This document shows, in pieces, positions 41,819-52,420 of a stretch of 64,000 nt of DNA. The stretch covers positions 8,056,520-8,120,519 of the forward strand of contig NC_054389.1 in the NCBI RefSeq assembly GCF_001625195.1. Reading direction: 5' to 3'. The translations under genes and the position numbers were made by a program. Under the pieces are notes generated by a model, which made no database searches, had not been told where the DNA came from, and saw only the letters and a program-made list of their open reading frames with translations. This DNA is from Drechmeria coniospora. Lineage: Eukaryota; Ascomycota; Sordariomycetes; Hypocreales; Ophiocordycipitaceae. Within the stretch, counting starts at the first letter, position 1. Each line of letters starts with the position of its first letter.

Positions 41819-42483
41819 AGGCGAGACTGTTACGGAAAGAGGGCATGGCCTATGGAGATGGCAAAGAAGCACCGGCCCGTAGGTGAGAGATAATACAGTA
41901 CGAAGGAGATGGGGGGCATGAGGAGCGCCCAGGTGAAGCTGGTAGATCGGACAGCAAGGCCAGGCGGTGTCGAGTGCTGTATTAATTGTACTCGTACCTG
42001 CATGAAGTTGTTACTGTACTGTAGTTGTAGTGGTATTCCGAGTACTTATACACCCAAGTATTTACGGAGCAACGCTCAAAACAAGCTCCATCATCTTTCA
42101 AGTAGGTGTACTCCGTACAGCAAGTTTAATTGCAGTACCGTACTTGACGAGGGAGACGGTGCAAGCACTTGCAAGTGCAAGTAAGTAGTTGTATATGAAT
42201 TGTACACCTGCCCATGTACCGAGTACGTGAACAAGTACGTGCGAGTTTACTTGGTTGCATTATTTGCTCCGTAATTACTCCGTGTTTGGGTGTATAACCT
42301 GTAAAGTCCGCGCTCGGCTACAGCACATGTACGAGCACTTGCACAGTACTCCATACAATATGTTGCAACATGTTTCCTTGCCTACACCTTGGTGTGCTAC
42401 ATTTGTAGGCGTACTTGTGCATGTAGGTGTGAGTACGTTTTTTTATTCTGTACGGAGTAGTACACCTCACCCACAGTATAATA

Positions 42484-42593
42484 GTCACCAGACAAAATTG
42501 ACGATTCAATGCTGGTAGCGGTACGGAGTATTACCACTAATTACGGAGTGCTCCGTACTTGCAGGGTGAATCGACACTGTTGCCACCCCATTG
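42484..42593 (+). mobile_element. MITE copy 4 with internal insertion
   Basis: TA-flanked ends as in the other copies, but the centre is about 30-40 bp longer. The extra part contains TACGGAGTATT and ACGGAGTGCTCCGTAC, so a GTAC-type palindrome has expanded or inserted inside it. Confidence 0.8.
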
Positions 42594-42887
42594 TACAGTA
42601 CATGTTTGTAGTGCAGTACTTGCGTGTACCTGTCATGTCAGTGCTGTGCCACAAAGCACCTGTCAAGAATACATCAAGGTGCCACATTTACCTAGGTACC
42701 TACTACTAGGTAGTAATTAATTACTGCACAGTACGGAGTACGGAGTACTACATAGGTAGTTTAGTACTCTGTACATACAGTACGTACTTAGTATCATAGG
42801 TACTACCAAGGTACTTACCTCGGTGTACTTGCAACTACAAGTATAGTATTACTGTGCTGTGGTTGTAGGTGTACGTACATGGTGCAT

Positions 42888-42964
42888 TACTAGACAAAAG
42901 TGACGATTCAATTTTGCCTGCGTTAATACTACAAAGTGAATCAACACTTTTGTCACCCCCCTAT
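42888..42964 (+). mobile_element. MITE copy 5
   Basis: ACAAAAGTGACGATTCA at the left and TGAATCAACACTTTTGTCAC at the right form a near-perfect inverted repeat. It lies about 300 bp before secreted paralogue 3. Confidence 0.85.
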
Positions 42965-43260
42965 ACATCATATCCATAGATACCTTCACATAATTACACC
43001 CACGACACACCCTAAGTACTCGGACCCAAGCATTGCGACCCATGAAAGGCACCCGCACGTACAAGTAAACAACGAGGTACGGAGCACTCCGCGCAAGCAA
43101 GTGCGGTAGGTGTAATTACATGTACGGACACGTACCTGTACTTGTAAGCGAGTATCGAGTAATGCTCCGTACCTGTGGTGAAAATAAAACGAATCCGGCA
43201 TCCTCCCACGCATCCCTCCATCGCTCCTCGACAGCCATCCCCCCCCCATCCTTCTCGACA

Positions 43261-43848
43261 ATGAAGCTCACCAATGCCCTCGCATTCGCCGGCTGCGCAT
43301 TGGCGGCCGCCGTCCAGCACAAGTCGCCCAACTTGGACGACTCCCTGAAGGAAGTCGAGGTCCGCATCGTCAAGCTCGGCGTCGACACCAAACACTTCAA
43401 CAACAATCGTTTCTACCTCGCCTCCGCCGTGCTCATCGACACGCTCCACGTCACCCAGCAAATTCTCAAGATTCACAAACACCCGCCGGCCGACGCCGAG
43501 TTTTTGAAGCAATTTCGAACCATTAAAGCGGAATTGAAGGCGTTTTTTGAAACAATAAAGGGTGAAAGGTCGGCCATTGTCCAGGGTCACTATTGCGAAG
43601 GCATGTACCAGGAGCTCGGTCACGTGGGCGGCGAGTTTGATCATCTCCACCGCGAAATAGTCGCCATCGTGCCCGTACCCAACGTCCACATTGGCGAGTC
43701 GTTGGTCAAGGAGATTTCTGAAATTACCCGCATCTTGGAGGACATCAAGTCGATCTTTCTCCCCGAGAGCTGCTACGGGAAGCCGGCGTATTTGAGCGCC
43801 TGCGAGTGGCTGCCCGACGAGAGGAGGTGCAAAACTCCTGCACAGTAG
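43261..43848 (+). CDS. Small secreted protein, paralogue family member 3
   Basis: Intronless, 195 residues. Signal peptide MKLTNALAFAGCALAAAVQ, nearly the same start as member 2. The mature chain has NNNRFYLASAVLIDTL, LKIHKHPPADAEFLKQF, IVQGHYCEGMYQEL, LHREIVAIVPVPNV, and LEDIKSIFLPESC. It then adds a longer tail with two further Cys (SACEWLPDERRCKTPAQ), so a second disulfide is possible. Lys-rich compared with its acidic relatives. An AATAAAA word lies about 75 bp upstream in place of a canonical TATA box. With members 1 and 2 it forms a dispersed local family in the same orientation, interrupted by an unrelated secreted protein. Function unknown; an effector or surface role is inference only. 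Confidence 0.8.
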   Translation: MKLTNALAFAGCALAAAVQHKSPNLDDSLKEVEVRIVKLGVDTKHFNNNRFYLASAVLIDTLHVTQQILKIHKHPPADAEFLKQFRTIKAELKAFFETIKGERSAIVQGHYCEGMYQELGHVGGEFDHLHREIVAIVPVPNVHIGESLVKEISEITRILEDIKSIFLPESCYGKPAYLSACEWLPDERRCKTPAQ

Positions 43849-44183
43849 CTCTACACTCGGCTAAGCAGCACTTGTTTCTCACCCAAGGCCATGTCGCATC
43901 CGTGACCAGTATCGAAAGGGCCGTTGGTGTGCCTGGCGCGTGGTGACGAGTGCCGTCGCACGACACGATTCCCGTCCTCGCCAAGTTTGAGAACGCCATT
44001 CCCTATGGGCATTTCTTTGCCGTCCGCACTCCATTTCGTCTTGAGCGATGAAATGTCTTCTTGACCGATGTCATGTCGTCTCGAGCAATGACCAGACGGC
44101 CACCCGAGGCTTTGAGAAAAAAAGGCAGCATGCCATTCGCCAACGAGGCCGCGTCGGCGTCGTGCCCGTCGCTGGCGTTTGCA

Positions 44184-44218
<35 letters not shown>

Positions 44219-44455
44219 CATTCGTCCTCTGTTTGTCGGGGAAAAAGTGAACATTGTCCATGGATGCGGGCCCGTCCTGTCCACTGCTCGTCGAGGAACA
44301 AGTGAATATTGTATTGTCCACGGATGCGGGCCCGTCCTGTCCTCTGCTCGTCGGGGAACAAGTGAATATTGTTTTGTCCATGGATGACTCCATCGTCTTT
44401 CATGACCCATCCTGGGCGCCTGGCCGTGCCGTCGTCTCGTGGCCGGTGCCCGCAA
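43849..44455. other. 3' spacer with tandem repeats
   Basis: Contains a GTC microsatellite at about 44185-44220 and the 60-bp array. Frames across it are repeat-derived. Confidence 0.6.
44226..44390 (+). repeat. 60-bp tandem array, nearly three copies
   Basis: Units begin CCTCTG(C/T)T(C/T)GTCGGGGAA and end TGCGGGCCCGTCCTGT. The second and third are aligned at 60 bp; the first is 55 bp. Confidence 0.9.
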
Positions 44456-45223
44456 TCATCGAGGCTGCCCCCTCATGGCCTGCTCTATCGACGCGTGCCG
44501 CTGCTGCATCCGCGGCGACAGCTGCAGCTCCTCGACGACGCCGGCCCAGCCCTTTCTGTGGGGCGACGTGACCGTCTCGCTGTGGCCGACGGCCTGCGTC
44601 GTCAGGCGGCGCACCAGGGGCCGCTTGGCCGCGTCGCTCGCGAGGGACCTCGGGACGCTGCATCGCCGAGGCCACTCCATCGCCGCCGTCTTCTCCGCAT
44701 CCGTCGGCGGAAGGGGCGGCGGCGGCGGCGGCGGCGGCGATGATGACGACGGCGGCGACCGTGGCCCGGCTGCGGCGGCGGCGGCGGCGGAACCGACAAT
44801 GGCCATGTGCACGACGAGAAATCGCATCCGCAGCATGTCGAGCCTCCGGACGCCGTCCTCGAGCTCCCGACGCCTCGAGGCCCAGAGCAGCCTCGGCCCG
44901 GTCCTCAGCGTGGTGGCGCTGCCGTCGACGAGGAGGTCGTCGAGCCTCTCGCGAAGGTCGTCGCCGGCTCGTTGGATCTCCCGCAGCAGCCGACCGAGCC
45001 GGATCTTGTCCTCGAGCCGCCGGACCCCGGCCACGTCGCGGTCGTAGCTCTCGTTCTCCTGGACCGAGAAGTTGACGGCGTCGACAAAGGTCACCATTTC
45101 TCGAGGCGCCGCCGCGTAGGCGGCCGAGTACGTCGCCAGCACCTGGGCGATGACGACGAGCGAGAGGACGACGGCCGTCAGGGCGAGGACGACGGCCCAC
45201 TGGAAGCAGCCCGAGGCGCCCAT
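44456..45223 (-). CDS. Hypothetical single-pass membrane protein
   Basis: One exon, 255 residues from MGASGCFQWAVVLALTAVVL. A long hydrophobic helix (residues 8-32, WAVVLALTAVVLSLVVIAQV) acts as signal anchor. The following domain has two N-glycosylation sequons (NFSVQ, NESYD) and charged helices that may be coiled coil (RRLEDKIRLGRLLREIQRAG, RRRELEDGVRRLDMLRMRFL). Then come an Ala run and a poly-Pro stretch coded by GCC and GGC repeats, and a C-terminal region that includes KGWAGVVEELQLSPRMQQRH. No known family recognised. The start is chosen because the hydrophobic helix sits at once behind it; the in-frame extension to 45814 is repeat- and promoter-like. Confidence 0.6.
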   Translation of the reverse strand: MGASGCFQWAVVLALTAVVLSLVVIAQVLATYSAAYAAAPREMVTFVDAVNFSVQENESYDRDVAGVRRLEDKIRLGRLLREIQRAGDDLRERLDDLLVDGSATTLRTGPRLLWASRRRELEDGVRRLDMLRMRFLVVHMAIVGSAAAAAAAGPRSPPSSSSPPPPPPPPLPPTDAEKTAAMEWPRRCSVPRSLASDAAKRPLVRRLTTQAVGHSETVTSPHRKGWAGVVEELQLSPRMQQRHASIEQAMRGQPR

Positions 45224-46913
45224 GGCGAGACGGGGGTCGGCGGAGCGGCGCGGGCGGTACCTTGGCGGCGGCGGCGACAGGGAGGGTGCCGTGTCATGAT
45301 CCGAGGCGATGGACGGCGCGGACGGGCTGGCAGGCGGCGAGCGGCGAGCGGCGGCGGAGGAGGTGGAGGAGCAGTAGTGAGAGGCGGAGCGGGAGGCAGA
45401 GTCGACGAGGCCAAGGGAGCCCAAGAGTGACGAGGCAGACGGAGCCACGTCACATGGGAGCACAAGTATCGTGCCACGGTGCGTGAGCCGCCGCTGACAG
45501 CAAGCACGGACTGTGCAGCAATACATGCCGGAGCATACCGGCACACCCAACGTGCAGGTACTCTGTACAGTGCTTCGTACAGTACAGTATTCCGTACTGC
45601 TACAACCAAGCAAGTAAGTCAGCCGACGGACAAGTACGCGAGGGCTTCTCCGTACCACAGCCTGCTCGGGTACGCCGAGGGCAAGTATAGGTACGCAGCA
45701 TCGCCGGGCACCGCCGATGGCCTCGACTGTAAAGTCCCATGCTGAGCAGGTACCGACGTGGCATGCAGTACAAGCGCAGCAGACGCCCTGCAGGAACGGA
45801 GCTACCGTCCTCACTTGGCGTCTGTCGGTGGCAAGGTTGGGAGGTACAGAGCACAGCGTGTACTTGTACCTGCAGGTAGATGGAAGCGTAGGTACGTTGT
45901 TACGATGACAAGTACAGGTACGGAGTGCCGAGATGCAGGCCCGTACGGAGTGCCCTGTCTACCGCTGCTGCCGTACCGCGAAGACGAAAGCGCAAGGTAC
46001 TTGTACGCGCATGAAGTGGAATTCCTACCACGACTACTAAGTGTCGATTGCCATACAAGTACCGGTACTCTGGACGCGTACAGAGTGTTGCTCTGCATGG
46101 CAGACCTGATGTACAGTACTCCGCACCCTTGTAGTGATACCTAGTAGGTTTGTACCAGGTACCTAAGGTAGCAGTACCTAAGTAAGCACTGTTACTACCT
46201 ACCTAGTACCTAGTAATACCTACCGAGTACCTAGTAGGTACGTGCGCGGCAAACATCGACAGGGAGTGACTCGATTCCCGGAGCGCAATGAAACAAAAAG
46301 GGCCAAAAGGAATACGTCACGGCGGCACTGGATCCCGAATCGGCGGTCAAGATGCGAGCTGGGGAGGGCCGGGACCAGGGCCGGGACGTCGTTGAAGGAA
46401 TGGGTCGCTTCCCGAAGATGTGGCGGTTAAGGGCTGGCCCGCTGCCTAGTGCTGGACGCTAACAATGGTGGTCCGCCCTGGCCGCCCCCCCTCTCCCCGC
46501 CGCCCCGATTTCCTTTTTCCCCTGGGCGCTTCGCTGCCGGCTTCGGCACCCGCTGTGAGCATTTGTCCGCCAGCAGCAGGGGGCTCCCTCCAGGCCCCTC
46601 CAGGCTCCTCCAGGCCCCCTCCAGGCCTCTTCTAGGCCCCCACTGCCGCCTCGCCCAAGGCCAGCGTCCCCGTCCTTGCTACTCGGACAGTGGCGCCTCG
46701 TCATTGGTGCTGACTTTTGGGGGCCAGAATTCTCGACATTTCCCAAGCACGACTCCCAAGCACGACTCCCAACCAAGGCTCCCAACCAAGGCTCCCAACC
46801 ACGACGACAAATTGAAAGAGCCAAATCAAAGAGCCGACTCGTTCCTCGCCCGATCCGGAACCGGCCGACTCCCTTCCCTCGACCGGCCCGCTCGCCCCCG
46901 ACGACCATCGGCC
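45224..46913. other. Intergenic, upstream of BUD32
   Basis: Rich in GTAC words. From 46136 to 46245 there are repeated TACCTAGTA/ACCTAGTAGG units, and at 46585-46640 repeated CCTCCAGGCC units. A duplicated CCCAAGCACGACT / CCCAACCAAGGCT run lies at 46742-46800. No gene seen. Confidence 0.6.
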
Positions 46914-47699
46914 ATGGCGGAAATGTCGTCGGCGACGTCGCCGTTTCCGCTGCCGCAGATCCTCGCCTACCCCGCCTCGAGGCCGCCGCGGCTCGTCACC
47001 CAGGGCGCCGAGGGCCGGCTCTACGAGACGACGCATCTCGAGGCCCACGTCCCCTGCGCGCTCAAGTACCGCCCCCCGAAGCCGTGGAGGCACCCGATGC
47101 TCGACCGGCGTCTGACGAAGCATCGAATCCTGTCCGAGGCCCGCATCCTCGCCAAGTGCCGTCGGGACGGCGTGCGCGTGCCCGCCGTCTACGCCATCGA
47201 CGAGGCCGGCGGCTGGCTCATGCTCGAATGGATTCCCGGCACGCCGGTGCGCGTCAACATCAACCGGTGGCTGGGGGACCGGACCGAGGGCATCGAGGGC
47301 GACGAGCCCCTCCAGAGCCTCATGCGCCGCATAGGGGCCGCCGTGGGGAACCTGCACCGCGTCGGCGTCGTCCACGGCGACCTGACGACGAGCAACCTCA
47401 TGCTGCGACCGTCGACGGGCCGTGCCCTCGCCGCCGACGACCAGCCCGTCGACCACGTCCTGCACGGCGAGGTTGTCATCATCGACCTCGGCCTCGCCAG
47501 CGGCAGCATCCAGGACGAGGAGCGTGCCGTCGACCTCTACGTCCTCGAGCGCGCCTTTGGGAGCACGCACCCGCGCGCGCAGTGCCTCTTCCACCACCTG
47601 CTGGAGGCGTACGGGGCGACCTTTAAGCAGTCGGCGGCGGTGCTCAAGAGGCTCGAGGATGTCAGGATGCGCGGGAGAAAACGGACTATGATTGGCTAA
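46914..47699 (+). CDS. BUD32: BUD32, atypical kinase of the KEOPS/EKC complex
   Basis: A small kinase/ATPase that works with Kae1 (Osgepl-type) in making the t6A modification of tRNAs reading ANN codons, and in telomere and transcription functions. It has 261 residues and one exon. Visible motifs are the Gly-poor ATP loop QGAEGRLYETTHLE, the Lys in ALKYRPPKPWRHPMLDRRL, RILAKCRRDGVRVPAVYAID, WLMLEWIPGTPV, the catalytic loop VVHGDLTTSNLML (HGD in place of HRD), the metal-binding IIDLGLAS, and DLYVLERAFGSTHP. The C-terminal RMRGRKRTMIG is the conserved basic tail. A second ATG nine bases later (MSSATSPF) could serve as start. Upstream frames are repeat-rich and not part of the protein. Confidence 0.97.
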   Translation: MAEMSSATSPFPLPQILAYPASRPPRLVTQGAEGRLYETTHLEAHVPCALKYRPPKPWRHPMLDRRLTKHRILSEARILAKCRRDGVRVPAVYAIDEAGGWLMLEWIPGTPVRVNINRWLGDRTEGIEGDEPLQSLMRRIGAAVGNLHRVGVVHGDLTTSNLMLRPSTGRALAADDQPVDHVLHGEVVIIDLGLASGSIQDEERAVDLYVLERAFGSTHPRAQCLFHHLLEAYGATFKQSAAVLKRLEDVRMRGRKRTMIG

Positions 47700-47700
47700 G

Positions 47701-47833
47701 GTGACGAGGGACGACGGGAGCCGTGGCTGAGGACGACGGGAGCCGTGACCGAGGACGACGGGTGCCGTGACCGAGGACGACGCGAGCCGTGACCGACCAC
47801 GACGGGTGCCGTGACCAAGGACGACGCGAGCCG
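47701..47833 (+). repeat. 22-bp tandem array behind BUD32
   Basis: About six units of GGACGACGGG(A/T)GCCGTGACCGA with single substitutions, beginning right after the BUD32 stop, so it lies in its 3' untranslated region. Confidence 0.9.
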
Positions 47834-48020
47834 ACGAGAGCGCGGACGGGCAGTGCCTCGCCGCTCGTCTCCGAACGTCGGCCGCCTCGAGCGGTCACGT
47901 CCCGATGCTCGCTGGCGTTGAAGCGGAGACAAAGCTAGTCAAAGGGGGTATGGAATGCGTGCGGAAAAGAAAGCGTCCGATGTGACGTGACGACGGCCCC
48001 CCGCCCGCCTGACCGGCCGG

Positions 48021-49054
48021 CTACACCAGCGCCGCGCCGGCAAAGTATCCCTTGTTCTCGATGACGCCCCGATCGCGGACAAAGGCCATGTATCGGACGA
48101 CCCACTGCGGCACCACCTCGCCCGGCAGGCCCGGGGCGGCGACGCCGGGCGTCAGCAGGATGCCGGCGCCGCCGTCGCCGTAGCTCAGCAGGTCCCGCAG
48201 CGTCCCGCGGGGCAGGATGTCGGTGCAGTCGACGTGCACGTTGAGCTCGACGCCGGCCGCGTCGGCGAGCTTCTTCAGCGGCGGCGGCACGTTGCAGCAG
48301 TCGCGGAGGTTGATCTGGTCGACGACGGGCCGCACCGCCGCGCGCTCGAGAAAGGCCTCGAGCTTGGCGCTGCCAAACTCGGACACGCCGAGCCGCCGGG
48401 CCACGCCGCGCTCGTGCAGCCTCTCAAAGACCTTCCAGGTCGCGAGCTCCTCGTCGAGGTTGCCCTGCTGCGCGTTGATCTTGTCCGCCTCCCACTCGCA
48501 GTTGCCCTCAAAGGACATGCCGGGGAAGGAGACGACGAGGAGGTCGATGGTGTCGACGCCGAGCTCCCTGCCCACGAGCGCCAGCGCCTCGCCGACGAAC
48601 CGTTCGCGCTCGGCCACGGGCGTGCCCGGCAGCAGGAACAGCTTGACCGTGATCTCGTACTGGCTCGCCTCCTCGCGCAGGCCGGCCGTCTCCCAGCCGA
48701 TGCGCGGAACGTACAGCCTGTCGCCGTCCCGCTCGGTCCAGACGTCGACGGCCGGCGGCTGACCACGGTCATCCGACGACGACGACGACTTGGGCGGCGG
48801 GGACTGGTCGGACACGGGCGTCGCCGCGTTGGCGTAGTCTTGCTGCGTCGCTCGGAAGTTGTCCCGAAGGGAGTTGACGAGCTCGAGGTTGGATCTCGTC
48901 GTGCTGCCCGACTTGCGGATGATGGAGGGGCCGGCCGACATGACATTGCTATCGACGATTTTCGCCACCATCAGCCACCATGGACGGACGTGCCGTCGAT
49001 GGTCTCGTCGACGAGAAAGGGAACGAACCCGGTGGATAGGATTAGCTTCGTCAT
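48021..49054 (-). CDS. Glutamate-cysteine ligase modifier subunit homologue (aldo-keto reductase fold)
   Basis: Regulatory subunit that raises the activity of the catalytic glutamate-cysteine ligase in glutathione synthesis in the cytosol. Two exons: 49029-49054 and 48021-48948, with an 80-nt intron, giving 317 residues. Joined, the start reads MTKLILSTGNVMSAGPSIIR, continuous across the splice and typical of this family. Further on: NLELVNSLRDNFRA, WETAGLREEASQYEITVKLF, DTIDLLVVSFPGMSFEG, the aldo-keto-reductase-like VFERLHERGVARRLGVSEFG and RPVVDQINLRDCCNVPPPL, and NVHVDCTDILP. It ends VIENKGYFAGAALV. A Ser-rich linker at residues 70-95 is species-specific. Family assignment is good. Direct evidence that it controls glutathione synthesis in this fungus is absent. 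Confidence 0.88.
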
Positions 49055-50604
49055 GGCGGGCGATGGCCTGCCTCGACGAACCTCGCTCGGCCGGGAGGGG
49101 GCAGGCAAGGGGACAGAGGCGGCGAGCAGAGGGGCGGCGTGGGCAGACGAGGTAGACGAGGAGGGGCGATGATGATTCGAGGGTCGATGGGAGTCGATAC
49201 GAGGGCCAGCTTTTGTCGGCTGTAGGGTCGTGCGAGTGCCAGCGGATGCCTTGCCGTCGTGCGTCGTCAGCGAGCGAGGGCTCCGTAAGCGTCGGCGCAA
49301 ATCTTGGTGCTAGCTTCGTCCGGATGCCGATGATCGGGTGTTGGCGTTTGCTCGTAGCCGGCGGTTTTAGCGGGTGCCCTCTGCAGCTTTCGGTTGCAGC
49401 GGCAGCGGGACGGCATTGCCGGATTAGTAATGCGAGCGACTGCGGGGTCCCACGAGAGTCGCGGGGCCCCGTGAGTGTAACTTGTCTTTGTACCGTGTAC
49501 GCGGTTCCTGTGCTCCTTGCTCCGCGGTATGCAGGTATAGTGTACTTGTGCATCTAGCAGCACAGCTGCAGCAGAGTTGGCATCACCCTCGGGGCTTGTG
49601 GCCTCTTCATGTTTCGTGCACGAGCACGACTTGCTTATTCCCGCCGCAGCCAGGAGCGGGCTACAATCCAAAGTCCGCTCCTCCGCGGCCTGTGCAGCGT
49701 GCCGTACATGCCATGGCTACGTCGTAGTATTACAGTATATGCTACGGCTCTTCCGGAGCGACGGACCGAGCTGGGTCGTAGCGGTGTATGCCCTCTACAG
49801 CCCTCTCCCCCAGCTGACCATGGATGGGTACCTGGGAGCACTGTAGACTGACTGCACCTGGGCCTAATCAAGCGTACTGCAGGTGTATTACAGAGTGCAA
49901 TGCAATACTGGGCACCTAGTACCTTGCAGCTACAGTACGAGTTAGTTAGTACTTGTGCTCAAGCATTATTGCTGCAAGTATACTGCACTGTGCACGTCAA
50001 CAGAGGTATCTACAGTATGTGAACCCTTGACACTCCTCAAGCTGCCATTCTTCCACTGTACTCCCACAGTCTCCAACTACTAGGTAAATGGTACTTGCTT
50101 GCATTACAGTGCAGTTCAACTTGTCGCATCTCTCCCACTGTACTCCTACAGTCTCCAACTACTAGGTACCTAGTAAATGGTACCTGCTTGTATTACAGTG
50201 CAGTTCAACTTGTCGCATCTCTCCCACTGTACTCCTACAGTCTCCAACTACTAAATGGTACCTAGCACTTACTTACTTGCATTACAGCGCAGTTCAACTT
50301 TTCGCATCTCTCCCTGCAAGTACTTGCGTCCGGGGGCCTGCTACATCAAGGAGCTCGCCAAAGTCATAGCTGGTACTTTCTCCGTACAACTAATTACATG
50401 CAGGTACTCCGTACAGCAACATGCATCTCCGCTCCATTGCGGAGTTTCATCGCGAATGAACGAATGCGCACATCTATTATGGATTGGGTCCATGGCACAG
50501 ACGACTAATGACTACCACACTGTACAGTACTGTAGGTTTTCTGTACACTTGGGTATACTTAAGTAGTGGTGTTTGTACTGTAAGTAGTAAGTACATTTAC
50601 AGTA
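49055..50604. other. Intergenic, left flank of the transposon
   Basis: No gene. Repeats at 50054-50313 are listed separately. GTAC-rich words are frequent from 49.8 kb on. Confidence 0.6.
50054..50313 (+). repeat. Tandem array of 82-89 bp, three copies
   Basis: Units start at CACTGTACTCC(C/T)ACAGTCTCC at 50054, 50136 and 50225 and include TTACAG(T/C)GCAGTTCAACTT. Length differences come from an extra GTACCTAGTA. Confidence 0.9.
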
Positions 50605-50673
50605 ATCGTGCCACGCCCCACCTAAAGGTGGTGCTCACCACTACAGCGCGCACACCACCGCACCGCGCACTTT
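50605..50673 (+). repeat. Left terminal inverted repeat
   Basis: 69 bp. It includes inner palindromes (CCACCTAAAGGTGG, GTGGTGCTCACCAC-like) and GCGCGCAC near its inner edge, and is the mirror of 52421-52489. Confidence 0.95.
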
Positions 50674-50712
50674 TTCCCTCATTTATCTTCAATTTCCAAT
50701 ATCTTTACAACC

Positions 50713-52404
50713 ATAACAGCTATAGATGATCCAACAGTTGAAATACGTACCCAGGAGGCTATAGATTATCTTGATGAGTTTCCTGACGAAAAAATCGCAA
50801 AGGTTACCCGACTATTTAAAATCCCTCGGAGGCGCCTACAACGACGATTGTCCGGTATTGGTCCAAAGACCAGTATTCAAGGCCATAATACTAAATTAAG
50901 TCGGCCAGAAGAGAAGGCATTATATCGATATATCGATAGGCTTAATGCTGCCAACTTTGCAGTTTGCCCAGAGTTTATTACGGATGCTGCAAATTATATC
51001 CTATCAGAGAGGGTATTACCAGATTCCTCAACCCTAGCCCCAACTGTTGGAAAGAACTGGACTATACGGTTTATTTAACGGCATCAATACATAAGGCAAC
51101 GCCAGAAGAAGCTTAATTCAAACCGTCAGGCCTCTGAGGATATAGATAGAGTTATATCCTACTTTCAACAGCTACAACAGGTAATTAAAAGCAAAGGTAT
51201 CCCCCCTGCCGATATCTGGAATATAGACGAAACAGGCTTCCGAATTGGGGTTGGCAAAGACCAGTTTATTGTAACGAAAAGAAAGAGGGCTCATCTCTTT
51301 AGTATGCCTGAGAATAGGGAGTCAGCAACAGCTATTAAGGCTATCTCTGCCGATAGACGGTATATACCTGCTTTCCTTATACTAACTGGCCAGCTTCATA
51401 TGTCACAGTAGTATTGTATTCGAGAGCTTCACGACAATACAGTTATTGCTCTATCGAATAGTAGCTATTTAAATAACCAATTAAGCCTCCAGTGGATTCA
51501 ACACTTCAATCGTTATGCGTCTACAACTAGTAGCAAACGCCTACTAATCCTAGACGGCCATGGATCGCATCATACAATTAAGTTTATTTCCTTCTGCAAA
51601 GAAAAGAATATTATTCCTTTTGCCCTTCCACTACATCTTACGCATCTTCTCCAACCACTTAATATAGCTATTTTTCAGCCGCTAAAGCATTATTATGCAA
51701 AAGCTCTTAACTTTGCAGTCCGAGATGGCCTAGTTAATGTAACTAAGCTTGACTTCCTTTCAATAATCCAAGAGGTTCGAAAACAAGCCTTTAAACGTAC
51801 TATAATACTATCAGCATTCAAAAAGACTAGTATCTATCCTTTGAATCCTCAATTGGTCATTCAATCAATGCAAATACGAGCGCCAAAGACCCCTTCTCCT
51901 GATGCCCCTAATATACCTAGTTCTTCCAACTTCTCAACACCAATAACATTACGGCAAGTTAGGAAGGTTACTAAGCGGCTAGAGGATGCAATAAACGATA
52001 AGAATGAGGTTCTTAACGATACCTTTAACTATGACCTTGACCGTTTAATTCGAGGATCCTTAACTACTGCTGCAGAGCTAATATAGGTAAAGAGGGACCT
52101 CCAGCGAACGAAAAAGGCAGAAAGAGCTTATCAACTTCGTCGGGCATCAAAGAATAAGGTCCTAAAGACTGGTGGAATCCTTACAGTTGAACAGGGCCGT
52201 CGAATGGTAGAGTTGAAGGCAAATAACGATATTGCTCAGGCTCGTAGGAAGGTAGAGGCTGCAGACAAAAAGGTCTATACTATAGCGAAACGGGTATTTA
52301 TTGATGCTGCGAAAAAGGCACGAAAATGGCGGAGAACTGGAGTATTGGAACATCTACAGGTCTGCGATAACAAGGGCGGTCTTTGTACTAAAAAACGCTG
52401 TTGA
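50713..52404 (+). pseudogene. pogo/Fot1-like DDE transposase, inactivated
   Basis: The frame runs without shifts from 50713 to a TGA at 52402-52404 but has stops at 51076 (TAA), 51409 (TAG) and 52084 (TAG). Where a start is expected there is ACC-ATA at 50713. The N-terminal helix-turn-helix/CENP-B-like domain spans roughly residues 10-120 (TQEAIDYLDEFPDEKIAKVT, TVGKNWTIRFI). In the DDE domain the first Asp is in WNIDETGF (51226-51228) and the second in LLILDGHGSHHT (51553-51555). At the third site the family normally has Asp in QPLD, but here it is Asn (QPLNIAIF, 51661-51663); 35 residues separate the last two sites. The C-terminus is a charged helix (ARRKVEAADKKVYTIAKRVF). Every listed defect is explained by C-to-T in CpA context on one strand or the other. 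Confidence 0.95.
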
Positions 52405-52420
52405 ATTAGAAGCTATTACC

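Larger units (their letters stand above)
41819..43260. other. Spacer with two MITEs
   Basis: GTAC-rich DNA between secreted-protein genes. Two MITE copies are listed separately. TACGGAGTACGGAGTACT occurs at about 42732-42750. No gene supported. Confidence 0.65.
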
